Assembly: GCF_005221285.1 (NCBI RefSeq)
Contig: NZ_CP039886.1
Span: forward strand, 1,116,001 to 1,180,000
DNA from: Neisseria flavescens
GTDB taxonomy: Bacteria > Pseudomonadota > Gammaproteobacteria > Burkholderiales > Neisseriaceae
DNA: 64,000 bases
Reading direction: 5' to 3'
In this document: positions 8,695 to 17,377 of the stretch, one piece after another
Position numbering within the stretch: the stretch's first letter is position 1
How the letters are laid out: every line of letters begins with the position of its first letter
Notes under the pieces: generated by a model
What the model was told of the DNA's origin: nothing
The model's database searches: none
The model's input: the letters and a program-made list of their open reading frames with translations, nothing else
Translations under genes and position numbers: made by a program

Positions 8695-9340
8695 CTGACA
8701 CCTCTGTCTTGGCCAATTCCTGCCATTTGGCTTCGGGAAACTCATCTTTCAGACGGCCTCTAAGATATTCCAAGGTATCTCCGGCAACGGTTTCATCTTT
8801 GCTGTCGTGAATATGGTTGAAAATCAGGCTGTGCAACTGGATGCCGTATTGTTTGAGCGTGGTGAAGCTGAGCAGAGTGTGGTTAATGCTGCCGAGCCGT
8901 CCGCTGGTAACGAGGATGACGGGATAACCTTGCTGACGGATATAATCAATGGTCAACAAATCTTCCGTCAGCGGCACCATCAAACCACCCGCGCCTTCGA
9001 CCAACACGATTTCGTATTGTGCCGCCAATTCTTGCGTGGCGGTACGGATTTTCTCCAAGTCCAAATCCCTGCCGTCCAGTCGGGCAGCAAGGTGGGGCGA
9101 AGCCGGATAGCTGAAGATTTCGGGCATGGTCAGCCCTTGTTTGTCGGCTTCCTGCATGGGTATGCCCATAATTTTACGGTGGACGGCGATGTCGTCGGCG
9201 ATGTCTTGGCAACCGGTTTGCACGGGCTTTTGCGTGATCACGCTTTTGCCCTGCTGCAACAATTGTTTTGCCAATACGCCGGTGGCGATGGTTTTGCCGA
9301 TGTCCGTGTCTATGCCGCTGACGAAGTAAACGCCTTTCAT
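8684..9340 (-). CDS. bioD: dethiobiotin synthetase
   Basis: 218 residues. The N-terminus KGVYFVSGIDTDIGKT is the ATP-binding P-loop of BioD (usual form GTDTxxGKT). VLVEGAGGLMVPL is the second family motif. It closes the ureido ring of dethiobiotin from 7,8-diaminopelargonate, CO2 and ATP. The start at 9340 is fixed by the P-loop; it overlaps the bioA stop by 4 bp, and ubiC starts inside its 3' end, so bioA-bioD-ubiC is one coupled operon. Confidence 0.95.
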   Translation of the reverse strand: MKGVYFVSGIDTDIGKTIATGVLAKQLLQQGKSVITQKPVQTGCQDIADDIAVHRKIMGIPMQEADKQGLTMPEIFSYPASPHLAARLDGRDLDLEKIRTATQELAAQYEIVLVEGAGGLMVPLTEDLLTIDYIRQQGYPVILVTSGRLGSINHTLLSFTTLKQYGIQLHSLIFNHIHDSKDETVAGDTLEYLRGRLKDEFPEAKWQELAKTEVSDGA

Positions 9341-10632
9341 TTGCTGTGTTCCTTCAAGATTTGCACGGTTTTGTCGGCAAGTTTGGTCAAAACGCCGTCT
9401 GAAATGATGTAAGGCGGCATCAGATACACCAACCTGCCGAACGGGCGCACCCAAATGCCCTGCGCCACGCAATCCGCTTGAAAACGCGCCATATCCACGC
9501 CTTTTTCCAACTCGATCACGCCGATGGCGCCCAAAACGCGTACGTCTTTCACGCCGCGAATGTCCCACGCGGCTTTCAGACGGCATTTTAAGATGCTTTC
9601 GATGCGGCGGATATTTGCCTGCCAATCTTGGGATAAAAGCAGCTTGACCGAAGCGCAGGCAACGGCGCACGCCAGCGGGTTCGCCATAAACGTCGGGCCG
9701 TGCATGAACACGCCCGCTTCGCCGCGCGAAATCGTTTCGGTGACTTTTTGCGAAGTAACCGCCGCCGCCAGCGTCATATAGCCGCCGCTCAAGCCCTTGC
9801 CGATACACATAATATCCGGCACGACCTCCGCGTGTTCGCAGGCAAACATCTTGCCCGTGCGCCCGAATCCGGTAGCGATTTCGTCAAAAATCAACACGAT
9901 GTCAAATTCGTCGCACAAATCGCGCAATCCGCAAAGATACTGCGGATGATAAAAATACATGCCGCCCGCGCCCTGCACGACCGGCTCCAAAATAAAGGCG
10001 GCAATATCCGCATGATGCGCTTCAAACAAGGCGCGGACAGGTTGCAAATCCGCCTCGTCCCATTCATCGTCGAAACGGCTTTTCGGATTACCGACAAAAT
10101 AACGCTGCGGCAATGCGCTGCCGAAAATATGGTGCATCCCCGTTTCCGGATCGCAGACGGACATCGCGTTCCAAGTATCGCCGTGATAGCCGCGCCGCAC
10201 CGTCGCCATATTTTGTTTTGCACGCAAACCCCGCGCCTGCTGGTATTGCACCGCCATCTTCAGCGCGACTTCTACCGAAACCGAGCCTGAATCCGCATAA
10301 AAAATACGGTCCAGCCCCTGCGGCAAAATCCCGACCAACAACTTGCCCAGTTCTACCGCAGGCTCATGCGTCAAACCGCCGAACATCACGTGCGCCATTT
10401 GTTTCATCTGCGCTTCAACCGCCTGATTCAAAACAGGATGATTGTAACCGTGTATCGCACACCACCAAGACGACATCCCATCAATCAGCCGCGTGCCGTC
10501 CGCCAATTCGATATGCACGCCCTCCGCACGGCGCACCGGATAAACAGGCAACGGGTCGGTCATGGATGTATAGGGATGGAGCAGATGGGCGCGGTCGAAA
10601 TCGAGCAGGGAGGAAGTGTGTTCGGAAAACAT
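9337..10632 (-). CDS. bioA: adenosylmethionine-8-amino-7-oxononanoate aminotransferase
   Basis: 431 residues, fold-type I PLP enzyme. It transfers the amino group of SAM to KAPA, giving diaminopelargonate in biotin synthesis. Seen: the DGMSSWWCAIHGYNHP substrate segment, IFDEIATGFGRTG (PLP-phosphate/Asp site), and GKGLSGGYMTLAAAV with the Schiff-base Lys (about residue 278). Product feeds BioD directly downstream. The ribosome site is weak (GTAAGAAAA). bioB and bioF are not in the window. Confidence 0.95.
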   Translation of the reverse strand: MFSEHTSSLLDFDRAHLLHPYTSMTDPLPVYPVRRAEGVHIELADGTRLIDGMSSWWCAIHGYNHPVLNQAVEAQMKQMAHVMFGGLTHEPAVELGKLLVGILPQGLDRIFYADSGSVSVEVALKMAVQYQQARGLRAKQNMATVRRGYHGDTWNAMSVCDPETGMHHIFGSALPQRYFVGNPKSRFDDEWDEADLQPVRALFEAHHADIAAFILEPVVQGAGGMYFYHPQYLCGLRDLCDEFDIVLIFDEIATGFGRTGKMFACEHAEVVPDIMCIGKGLSGGYMTLAAAVTSQKVTETISRGEAGVFMHGPTFMANPLACAVACASVKLLLSQDWQANIRRIESILKCRLKAAWDIRGVKDVRVLGAIGVIELEKGVDMARFQADCVAQGIWVRPFGRLVYLMPPYIISDGVLTKLADKTVQILKEHSK

Positions 10633-10722
10633 ATTTTCTTACAGGGTCAATGCTAAATTCCGCTATTTTAACCCATTCTGATGATTAGATGAGAACCTGA
10701 AAGTCTCTATCGGATAAGGAAA

Positions 10723-10734
10723 AGGTCGTCTGAA
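10723..10734. repeat. DUS of the N. mucosa dialect (AGGTCGTCTGAA)
   Basis: The 12-mer AGGTCGTCTGAA differs from the window's usual AGGCCGTCTGAA and equals the AG-mucDUS dialect known from the N. mucosa/sicca group. It sits unpaired between bioA and the DUF1877 gene. Confidence 0.8.
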
Positions 10735-10807
10735 AACCTGTTTTCGGCGAAGCGGTTAATATCCAGCGCATTATTACGCGGACAAATTTTCGGCAGCTAA
10801 AAAACAA

Positions 10808-10836
10808 GCCGTTTGAAAGGCGGACTTTCAAACGGC
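10808..10836. terminator. terminator built from a variant uptake sequence
   Basis: GCCGTTTGAAAG and its exact complement form a 12-bp stem with a 5-base loop, followed by TTATTTT. Both arms carry the same C-to-T change relative to the DUS core. Downstream of the DUF1877 gene on the minus strand. Confidence 0.8.
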
Positions 10837-10851
10837 GTTATTTTCGGAGTA

Positions 10852-11352
10852 TCAGGCGATATAGCTAATCACGGCATGACCTTTTCGTGCCTGTTCAGCA
10901 TAGAATTTTTGCAACGCATGGAAGTATTGCAGCAACCATTCCAACGTTTCTTCATCATCCTCTTGCCATTCACATGGGTAAATGTCTTCCATTTCACTAG
11001 GTTGGTATCGACTGAGCAATTCATCATCACTCAACGCCGTAATTTCTTTCGCCAACTGTGCCACTTGCTCTGCCGTCAGATAAAACGCAGGAGACATACC
11101 CATATCGTATTCTTCGTCTATGGCTTCCGAACCCAAAGCAGCTTGACTCAACAAAACCTCATCGTCAGGTATACCCGTATCATCGCCGCCCAACATGAAC
11201 GTGAGCGCACCCCATGTTTTGTCAGTATCCAAAAAATCGGGATTATTTTCGGCATCGTCGGGATAGGACAATTCATCCAAACGCGAACTGTCGGCAAGGC
11301 AGGCTTCCAAAAATTCGGAAGGAACACCATGCAACATAGTGAACATACTCAT
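10852..11352 (-). CDS. DUF1877 (YfbM-like) family protein
   Basis: 166 residues, acidic, no signal peptide. Features typical of DUF1877: an N-terminal MSMFTMLHGVPSEFLE, a central DKTWGALTFMLGG segment and a C-terminal LLQYFHALQKFYAEQARKG helix. Function unknown; members are small cytoplasmic proteins, some near polymorphic toxin loci. The ATG at 11352 is chosen for the AAGGAA site upstream. It is flanked by uptake sequences of other Neisseriaceae dialects on both sides, which suggests recent import from another genus or species. Confidence 0.8.
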   Translation of the reverse strand: MSMFTMLHGVPSEFLEACLADSSRLDELSYPDDAENNPDFLDTDKTWGALTFMLGGDDTGIPDDEVLLSQAALGSEAIDEEYDMGMSPAFYLTAEQVAQLAKEITALSDDELLSRYQPSEMEDIYPCEWQEDDEETLEWLLQYFHALQKFYAEQARKGHAVISYIA

Positions 11353-11394
11353 GGTTTTTTCCTTGTTTCGATAAACAAAATTCAGGCAACCCAA

Positions 11395-11406
11395 AGGCTA
11401 CCTGAA
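11395..11406. repeat. DUS of the Eikenella dialect (AGGCTACCTGAA)
   Basis: The exact 12-mer AGGCTACCTGAA matches AG-eikDUS, the uptake sequence dialect of Eikenella. With the partly complementary TTCAGGCAACC at 11381 it forms an imperfect hairpin after trpB. No other copy was seen in the window. Confidence 0.8.
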
Positions 11407-11409
11407 ACC

Positions 11410-12612
11410 TTACAACTCAATCCCCTTCAACTTCGCCACGGTATTAATGTCTTTATCGCCGCGACCGGAGAGGTTGACCAAAATCACTTGGTCTTTGCTC
11501 ATTTTCGGTGCATTTTTCACTGCCCAGGCAACGGCATGGCTGGACTCCAACGCAGGAATAATGCCCTCGAAACGGCAGAGCAAGTCAAAGGCTTCAAGTG
11601 CTTCGTCGTCTTTCGCAACAGTGTATTCCACGCGGTTGATGTCGTTCAAATGGCTGTGTTCCGGGCCGATGCCTGGGTAGTCCAAGCCTGCGGAAACAGA
11701 GTGCGTACCCAAAACTTGACCGTTTTCGTCTTGCATCAAATAGCTGCGGAAACCGTGCAATACGCCGATAGGGGCTTTGCCGGTAATCGGTGCGGCGTGG
11801 TCGGGCGTATCTACACCCAAACCGCCTGCTTCTACACCGACCAGACGTACGTTTTCTTCTTCGATATAGGGGTAGAACAAACCGATGGCGTTCGATCCGC
11901 CGCCGACGCAGGCAACGGCGACGTCGGGCTGTCTGCCGATGACTTCCTGCATCTGCGCTTTAGCTTCATTACCGATCACGCATTGGAAATCGCGTACCAT
12001 TTCCGGATACGGCGCAGGGCCTGCGGCAGTACCGATGATGTAGAACGTATCGTCCACACGAGCCACCCATTCACGCATGGCTTCGTTCATCGCGTCTTTC
12101 AGCGTGCGGCTGCCGCTGTCAACACTGACCACGTTCGCACCCAACAATTTCATACGGAACACGTTGGGCATTTGTCGTTGGATGTCGTCCGCGCCCATGT
12201 ACACGTCGCAAGTCATACCGAAGCGGGCGGCGACGGTGGCACTCGCCACGCCGTGCTGACCCGCGCCGGTTTCGGCGATGACGCGTTTTTTGCCCATACG
12301 GCGGGCGAGCAATGCCTGACCGATGGTGTTGTTCACTTTGTGCGCGCCGGTGTGGTTCAAATCTTCACGCTTCAGCCAGATTTGCGCGCCGCCCAAATGC
12401 TCGGACAAGCGCGCGGCATGGTAAACAGGGCTGGGACGGCCGACATAGTGTTTCAAATCATGGCGGAACTCTTCCCAAAATGAAGGATCTTCTTTCGCTG
12501 CTTGATAGGCTTCTGCCAATTCTTGCAAAGCCGGAATCAGGGTTTCGGAAACGTATAGGCCGCCGTGTTCGCCGAAAAAGCCGTTCTCGTCGGGAGCGTG
12601 ATAATTTTTCAT
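11410..12612 (-). CDS. trpB: tryptophan synthase beta chain
   Basis: 400 residues. It condenses indole with serine to tryptophan in the alpha2-beta2 complex. The PLP Lys is in LNHTGAHKVNNTIGQA (about residue 92), and the phosphate-binding loop is CVGGGSNAIGLF. ETGAGQHGVA is the catalytic Glu region. AAGGAAAAATCC precedes the ATG. Expected partner trpA is not in the window; trpF lies 1.2 kb upstream on the same strand, separated by two unrelated genes and a DUS pair. Confidence 0.97.
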   Translation of the reverse strand: MKNYHAPDENGFFGEHGGLYVSETLIPALQELAEAYQAAKEDPSFWEEFRHDLKHYVGRPSPVYHAARLSEHLGGAQIWLKREDLNHTGAHKVNNTIGQALLARRMGKKRVIAETGAGQHGVASATVAARFGMTCDVYMGADDIQRQMPNVFRMKLLGANVVSVDSGSRTLKDAMNEAMREWVARVDDTFYIIGTAAGPAPYPEMVRDFQCVIGNEAKAQMQEVIGRQPDVAVACVGGGSNAIGLFYPYIEEENVRLVGVEAGGLGVDTPDHAAPITGKAPIGVLHGFRSYLMQDENGQVLGTHSVSAGLDYPGIGPEHSHLNDINRVEYTVAKDDEALEAFDLLCRFEGIIPALESSHAVAWAVKNAPKMSKDQVILVNLSGRGDKDINTVAKLKGIEL

Positions 12613-12638
12613 AGGATTTTTCCTTGTTTGTTTTATGG

Positions 12639-12675
12639 TTTCAGACGGCCTGATTCAGTACAAGGCCGTCTGAAA
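12639..12675. terminator. DUS inverted pair upstream of trpB
   Basis: TTTCAGACGGCCT and AGGCCGTCTGAAA, 11 bases apart, between the small membrane protein and trpB. It could end the trpF-side transcript; trpB would then need its own promoter. Confidence 0.65.
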
Positions 12676-12724
12676 GTAAAAATTGTCAGCAATTATAGCT
12701 GTTTTCCATTCATCTTGTCGGCAA

Positions 12725-13135
12725 CTAATTGAATAATAATATCAGCAGACAAAATAGGAACAACAGCGTACAGCTCGATGTTGCAATCAATGCCGTACCC
12801 AACGGCGGCGCGATATATTTTTCTTCGTTTTTGTTTCTCAGGCATAGTTTCAATGCCAACATCCCCAGCCACAACGCCAGCAACCAACAACCCAGAAAGT
12901 TAAGCACAAGCAAAGCAATAATCAACTCATTGGTATTTATGGTATTTGTGTTCAAAAATATCCAATTAAGGCCGTTAACAGACATAATGACTGCAGATAT
13001 TTGTATCACATACAAAAGCGTTCCGCCCAACAATACCTTGATATGCCATTGTTTGGCCTTCAGCCACACTGAGACGACATTAAAAAGCCACCACAAAGCC
13101 ATAAACGTCATTAAAGAGATTTCATAACGGTCCAT
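12725..13135 (-). CDS. predicted inner-membrane protein, four TM segments
   Basis: 136 residues, unknown family. Hydrophobic stretches at about residues 7-25, 34-52, 66-95 and 111-135 suggest four membrane spans; a short charged loop (LRNKNEEKYIAPP) precedes the last one. The ATG at 13135 is preferred over the GTG at 13138 because AGGAG lies 7 bp upstream. That ribosome site overlaps the stop region of the upstream glycosylase gene, so the two are probably translationally coupled. No function can be proposed. Confidence 0.7.
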   Translation of the reverse strand: MDRYEISLMTFMALWWLFNVVSVWLKAKQWHIKVLLGGTLLYVIQISAVIMSVNGLNWIFLNTNTINTNELIIALLVLNFLGCWLLALWLGMLALKLCLRNKNEEKYIAPPLGTALIATSSCTLLFLFCLLILLFN

Positions 13136-13139
13136 CACC

Positions 13140-13766
13140 CTACTCCTGAAAAACAGTCAATCCGGCCATTTCAAAAAAAGCCCGATACGCCGCCGCTTTT
13201 TTCGCCAAACTCAAAGGATAGGCACGCGAAGTCGAAGGCAGACGTGTCAGGGTCAACTCACGTCCAGCATAGGGGAACGGTACTGTTTCGCCGGCCTTCG
13301 GCATTTTCATGCCGCTGCCTTGAATCTCCAACAAAACTTCGGTTGCCTTGCCGCCGGTGGTGCAAAGATGGCAGCACTCGGGCATTTGCGCCAATACTGC
13401 TGCCAAATCGACAGTTTCTATCACTTTTAAAAACTTATCCGAAGCATTGCCATGTTCGCGTATTGCCTTTAATACGGTCGGACAGGATGCAATTCCCTTT
13501 TCACTCAAAAACGCTTTGATTTTATCGGCATCAAACGCTTTTTCGCCCTGCTTTTGAAAATGCACCGCATCGCCGAAAAACACCAGCCCATACACACGCC
13601 ACATATCGTTTTGAAAATTCGGATAATGAAACTGCATCGCGTGTTTTTCTTCTTTAGGCGGGAACGTCCCCATCATCATGACCGTTGCCTGCGGCGGCAA
13701 CAAAGCTGCGAAGGGGTGGGACTCAACGATTGGCTCTTGCATATCTGTATTCCGGTTGTTTTTCAT
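13140..13766 (-). CDS. uracil-DNA glycosylase superfamily protein
   Basis: 208 residues. The N-terminal motif MMMGTFPPKEEKHAMQFHYPN corresponds to the active-site motif I (G-x-P-P) of UDG-fold enzymes, and LTRLPSTSRAYPLS to motif II. Members remove uracil, hypoxanthine or mismatched T from DNA to begin base-excision repair. The exact base preference cannot be read here. It follows trpF by 12 bp and precedes the membrane protein by a few bases, so it is an internal gene of that operon. Confidence 0.75.
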   Translation of the reverse strand: MKNNRNTDMQEPIVESHPFAALLPPQATVMMMGTFPPKEEKHAMQFHYPNFQNDMWRVYGLVFFGDAVHFQKQGEKAFDADKIKAFLSEKGIASCPTVLKAIREHGNASDKFLKVIETVDLAAVLAQMPECCHLCTTGGKATEVLLEIQGSGMKMPKAGETVPFPYAGRELTLTRLPSTSRAYPLSLAKKAAAYRAFFEMAGLTVFQE

Positions 13767-13778
13767 TCAAACAAAATT

Positions 13779-14399
13779 TCAGACGGCCTTTACTGCCTGA
13801 ATAAACGCTGCCATTTTCTCCCTGCTCTTAACCCCGCCGGAGATTTCCACGCCGCCGGACACATCCACCGCCGCCGCGCCACTGATTTTTACCGCTTCGG
13901 CAACGTTTTCCGCAGTCAATCCGCCGGCAAGTATCCACGGTTTGCCGATATTGCCGTGCAACATGGTCCAGTCGAAACTTTGTCCCGTACCGCCGTATTC
14001 GGTCGGATGATAAGCATCAAACAGCAAAGCGCGGGCATTCGGAAATTTAGCACAGGCCGTCTGAATATCGGCAGCGGACTGTACGCGCACGGCCTTCAAA
14101 TACGGGCGGTCAAACCGACGGCAAAAATCATCGTCTTCATCGCCGTGGAACTGAATCACATCTATCGGCATCTGACGCAAAATCTCGCGGATGGTTTGCT
14201 CGTTTTCATTCACAAACAAGGCCACCACCGATACAAACGGCGGCAGATTTTTCACAACCGCCTGAGCCTGCTCAATACTCACCGCCCGTTTACTCTTGGC
14301 GTAAAACACCAGCCCGATAGCATCCGCGCCCAATTCGGCCGCAGCCAGCGCGTCTTCAGGTCGGGTAATACCACAAATTTTGGTGCGTATGGTGTTCAT
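13779..14399 (-). CDS. trpF: phosphoribosylanthranilate isomerase
   Basis: 206 residues, TIM barrel. Catalytic Cys in KICGIT (residues 7-12) and catalytic Asp in DVIQFHGDE; the C-terminal VDVSGGVE phosphate-binding motif is intact. It rearranges phosphoribosyl anthranilate to CdRP in tryptophan synthesis. First gene of a minus-strand run (trpF, glycosylase, membrane protein, trpB). Confidence 0.95.
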   Translation of the reverse strand: MNTIRTKICGITRPEDALAAAELGADAIGLVFYAKSKRAVSIEQAQAVVKNLPPFVSVVALFVNENEQTIREILRQMPIDVIQFHGDEDDDFCRRFDRPYLKAVRVQSAADIQTACAKFPNARALLFDAYHPTEYGGTGQSFDWTMLHGNIGKPWILAGGLTAENVAEAVKISGAAAVDVSGGVEISGGVKSREKMAAFIQAVKAV

Positions 14400-14440
14400 G
14401 GGGATTGCCTTTTTAAACAGATAGGTCGGATATTATATAA

Positions 14441-14488
14441 GTTTAAGGCCGTCTGAACATGAAATATCAGGTTCAGACGGCCTTAAAC
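14441..14488. terminator. DUS-pair hairpin with 18-bp arms
   Basis: GTTTAAGGCCGTCTGAAC and its exact complement, 12-base loop. It lies upstream of trpF and would stop readthrough from comEC. Confidence 0.82.
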
Positions 14489-14661
14489 TTTAAAACAACC
14501 ATCAGCCGATAATTACTAATAACTTTGTAATTATTACCCTCTTTTTAAACTGCCTATTTTTTCATCACGATTAATTTATTCTTTATTATCAAATATCAAA
14601 CCAAACTATCCACAATTGGATTCACACAAAATTTGGATAATGCCCGTCAATAAAAAATATT

Positions 14662-14694
14662 AAGGCCGTCTGAAAAAGTCTTTCAGACGGCCTT
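14662..14694. terminator. DUS-pair terminator after comEC
   Basis: AAGGCCGTCTGAAA/TTTCAGACGGCCTT arms just downstream of the comEC stop on the minus strand. Confidence 0.85.
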
Positions 14695-14703
14695 TTATCC
14701 TTT

Positions 14704-16929
14704 TTACTCAAACGGTTTCTTCTGCCAATAAAACTTATCCTTTTTCAGACGGCCTTGAAATATATCGCCCTGCCCCAAAGCAAACACCAACGCGCCTGAC
14801 AAATCCGTTCTCAACAAAGTAATGCCGTGCGCGCGGACACGATTCTGTACGGCAACGGTCGGATGTTTGTAGGCATTGGCATAGCCGCTGGATGCCACGG
14901 CATATTGTGGCGAAACCGTATGCAAAAAGCTGCCCGACGAAGCCGTGCTGCTGCCGTGATGTCCCAATACCAACACTTGGCTATACAGCGCATTGCCGTA
15001 TTTCTCAATCAAACCGGCCTCGCCCTTTACGCTCAAATCACCGGTTATCAACAAGGCTTTGCCGTTTGCCACGACACGCAATACGCAGCTTTGGTCATTA
15101 TCTTCCTTGCCGGAATTTTCAGACGGCCTGAGCAACTCGAAATCTACGCCGTCCCATTGCCATTTGTCTTCTTGGCAAAACTCCGCATTCGGATAAAACT
15201 CAGGTTGTCCGGCAAGCAATTTATCGGTACCGACAGCCGCTACACTTTGAAAACCGCCGTCATGGTCAATATCATGGTGCGACAAAATCAGGCTGTCCAA
15301 ACGGCGCACACCCATAGCGTTCAAACTCGGCACAATACCTGTTTGCGCCACTTGCTCCGTTCCCGTATCAAACAAAAGATTGCGGTTACGCGTTTGTATC
15401 AACACCGACAAACCTTGCCCTGCATCCATCACCGTAACTCTTGCCACCCCCTCCTCCAGCTTGGCAGGACGGTAAAACACAAAACCCAATAAAACCAGAC
15501 ATGCCCAAGGTTTCAAGCCCATTCCTTTAGGCAACAATAACAGCAAAGCCGCCATCATCGCCAACACCAGCAAAGGCACAGGCGCCGCTGCGACGGCAAA
15601 TTCAGGTGATACCGTAGCCAGCCATACCAAACCGCGTAAAGTATATTCCGCCAAAAATGCCGCTACCAACTGAACAAGTTCAAACGGGAAAACCGAACCC
15701 AGCAAAGCCAACGGTGTCAACACCCAAGAAAACCAAGGAATAGCCAGCGCATTAACCAACGGACTGAGCAAAGGTAACGAAGCAAACAGATAGCCAAGCA
15801 ATACCACCGACAATACAGTTGCCGCCCATTGCCCCCGTACAGCCAAATGCCAGCCCGACTCTTTCAGACGGCCTGATGAAGCCCAAATCAAAGCAGCAAC
15901 CAAACCGAAAGACAACCAAGTGCCCACACCCAATACAGCCAACGGATCCAACAACAAAACAACAGCCAAAGCCTGCCACCACGCCGTCCAGCCCGAGCCG
16001 CCACTGCCGCGCCACCATGCCCACGCAAACGCAGCCAACATCAACACACTGCGTTGCGTCGGTACGGAAAAACCGGCCAAAAGCGCATAAAGCAAAGCAC
16101 CGGCAACACCTCCGCCCAATACCCACACACGCGGTTTCGTCGGAATCCATGGCAAATAACGGAAAATTCGCTTAATCAGCCAAGCAAACAATACCGCCAC
16201 CATCGTCACATGCAAGCCCGAAATACTGACCAAGTGCGTCAGCCCCAAAGGCCGAAATGCCTGCCACAAAGGCGGCCGCAACGCCGATTGCTCGCCAATA
16301 CTCAAAGCACGCATCAGCCCTATGCCGTCTGAAAACTCAGGATATTTGTCCCCTGTTCTCTGCCAACTCCGGCTTACCGCATCACGCATATTAGCCAAAC
16401 CGAAACCGCCACCTTGCCGCACGAGTTTCCTGTCGCGCCCCAAAGTACCCATGCCATCGATACCATTGGCCAAAGCCCATGTTTCACGGTTCAAACCGCG
16501 CACATTCACTTCACCAATCACTGGCTTTACCCGCGCCGATACAGACCACCTGCTGCCCACCGCCCAATCACGCCGCTGATAATCCGACAACATCAAATCA
16601 AAAGCCTGCCCACGATCATCCCAAGCCCTTGCCGCAAACTGCACACGCCGACCATCATCACGCGGCATATCCGCCACTTCAACCGTCAAAACTTTAGCCG
16701 ATGCCTCCCCCGCAGGCCATTGACCGGCCAACACCAGCCCGGTCCGCCACACCCCAAACGCCATGCCCATGCAGACGGCCAGCACCAACCAAGCCACAGC
16801 AAATCTTCGACACAACGCAAGCGCGCCAATGATCACAGACAACCAAACCCACCATGGCGGTACAAACGGCAACGCAAATGAAAGCACTACACCCACCACC
16901 CAAGCAGGCAACACAAACTGCCACGCCAT
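14704..16929 (-). CDS. comEC: DNA internalisation competence protein ComEC/Rec2 (ComA)
   Basis: 741 residues: an N-terminal membrane region, a central Competence domain (LTHLVSISGLHVTMVAVLFA, about residue 230) with many membrane spans, and a C-terminal metallo-beta-lactamase-like domain (LSHHDIDHDGG about 550; VLGHHGSSTASS about 655). It forms the inner-membrane channel that carries single-stranded DNA into the cytoplasm in natural transformation. An ATGCCGTCTGAA-type DUS lies inside the gene at 16322. Monocistronic in appearance. Confidence 0.95.
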   Translation of the reverse strand: MAWQFVLPAWVVGVVLSFALPFVPPWWVWLSVIIGALALCRRFAVAWLVLAVCMGMAFGVWRTGLVLAGQWPAGEASAKVLTVEVADMPRDDGRRVQFAARAWDDRGQAFDLMLSDYQRRDWAVGSRWSVSARVKPVIGEVNVRGLNRETWALANGIDGMGTLGRDRKLVRQGGGFGLANMRDAVSRSWQRTGDKYPEFSDGIGLMRALSIGEQSALRPPLWQAFRPLGLTHLVSISGLHVTMVAVLFAWLIKRIFRYLPWIPTKPRVWVLGGGVAGALLYALLAGFSVPTQRSVLMLAAFAWAWWRGSGGSGWTAWWQALAVVLLLDPLAVLGVGTWLSFGLVAALIWASSGRLKESGWHLAVRGQWAATVLSVVLLGYLFASLPLLSPLVNALAIPWFSWVLTPLALLGSVFPFELVQLVAAFLAEYTLRGLVWLATVSPEFAVAAAPVPLLVLAMMAALLLLLPKGMGLKPWACLVLLGFVFYRPAKLEEGVARVTVMDAGQGLSVLIQTRNRNLLFDTGTEQVAQTGIVPSLNAMGVRRLDSLILSHHDIDHDGGFQSVAAVGTDKLLAGQPEFYPNAEFCQEDKWQWDGVDFELLRPSENSGKEDNDQSCVLRVVANGKALLITGDLSVKGEAGLIEKYGNALYSQVLVLGHHGSSTASSGSFLHTVSPQYAVASSGYANAYKHPTVAVQNRVRAHGITLLRTDLSGALVFALGQGDIFQGRLKKDKFYWQKKPFE
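16322..16333. repeat. AT-type DUS inside comEC
   Basis: ATGCCGTCTGAA, the 12-mer favoured by meningococcus and gonococcus, whereas most copies in this window start AGG. Intragenic. Confidence 0.85.
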
Positions 16930-17057
16930 GAACGTTTTCCCTTAAATTATGATTATTAGATATGTAATAATAAATGCTTTTAGTAGATTATGACAAACTC
17001 CTCCTTGCATTAGCAGATAAAAAGAGAGGTTCAAATCATTTCAAAACTGACAGACGC

Positions 17058-17092
17058 AAAAAAGCACAATCTGAAACAGATTGCGCTTTTTT
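17058..17092. terminator. terminator after tRNA-Glu
   Basis: AAAAAAGC-A-CAATCTG pairs with CAGATTG-C-GCTTTTTT around an AAA loop, with T runs on either strand. It ends the minus-strand tRNA-Arg/tRNA-Glu transcript. Confidence 0.85.
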
Positions 17093-17098
17093 ATAAAC

Positions 17099-17173
17099 TG
17101 GCACGCCCACGGGGAATCGAACCCCGGTTACCGCCGTGAAAGGGCGATGTCCTAACCGCTAGACGATGGGCGC
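17099..17173 (-). tRNA. tRNA-Glu (anticodon TTC)
   Basis: On the minus strand a cloverleaf is readable: acceptor GCGCCCA/TGGGCGT, anticodon arm with CCCTTTCAC, T arm CGGGGTTCGATTCCCCG and encoded CCA. Second gene of a two-tRNA transcript behind tRNA-Arg. A second tRNA-Glu(TTC) copy at 26040 differs in the D arm. Confidence 0.95.
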
Positions 17174-17185
17174 GGAGATTTTCTG

Positions 17186-17262
17186 TGGCGCACCCGGAGC
17201 GATTCGAACGCCCGACCCTCTGGTTCGTAGCCAGATACTCTATCCAACTGAGCTACGGGTGC
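17186..17262 (-). tRNA. tRNA-Arg (anticodon ACG)
   Basis: 77 nt including encoded CCA. Acceptor GCACCCG/CGGGTGC, D arm with AGCTCAGTTGG, anticodon loop CTACGAA (ACG, read as ICG after deamination), T loop TTCGAAT. Confidence 0.95.
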
Positions 17263-17278
17263 ATCAAGAAAGATTTGA

Positions 17279-17307
17279 ATTATAAAGAGAGGGCTATTTA
17301 CTGTCAA
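17279..17307 (-). promoter_or_regulatory. consensus sigma-70 promoter for tRNA-Arg/tRNA-Glu
   Basis: On the minus strand TTGACA, 17-bp spacer, TATAAT: a perfect consensus, just upstream of tRNA-Arg. Confidence 0.9.
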
Positions 17308-17377
17308 GCGTTTTATTTGGAAAACTTGTAGACAGCGTGTAAAATGCGCATTTGCTATTGAATTTACAGAGAATAAA

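Larger units (their letters stand above)
14400..14703. other. intergenic region between comEC and trpF
   Basis: About 300 bp with two DUS hairpins (14441-14488 and 14662-14694) around an AT-rich core. The core holds a short AATTAC/GTAATT inverted repeat near 14512-14533. The trpF promoter should lie here, but I see no convincing box. No coding sequence. Confidence 0.6.

Noticed and set aside
9341..9808. N-terminal extension of bioD
   Set aside because: Open frame lies inside bioA in another frame; the BioD P-loop must be at the N-terminus, fixing the start at 9340.
10813..12483. 556-codon plus-strand open frame
   Set aside because: It is antisense to the DUF1877 gene and trpB, both with clear family motifs; its translation has no recognisable domain and shows the His/Phe/Arg-rich look of antisense frames.
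16322..16579. Small plus-strand frame beginning at the DUS in comEC
   Set aside because: Its ATG is simply the first bases of the AT-type DUS; it is opposite comEC and lacks a ribosome site.
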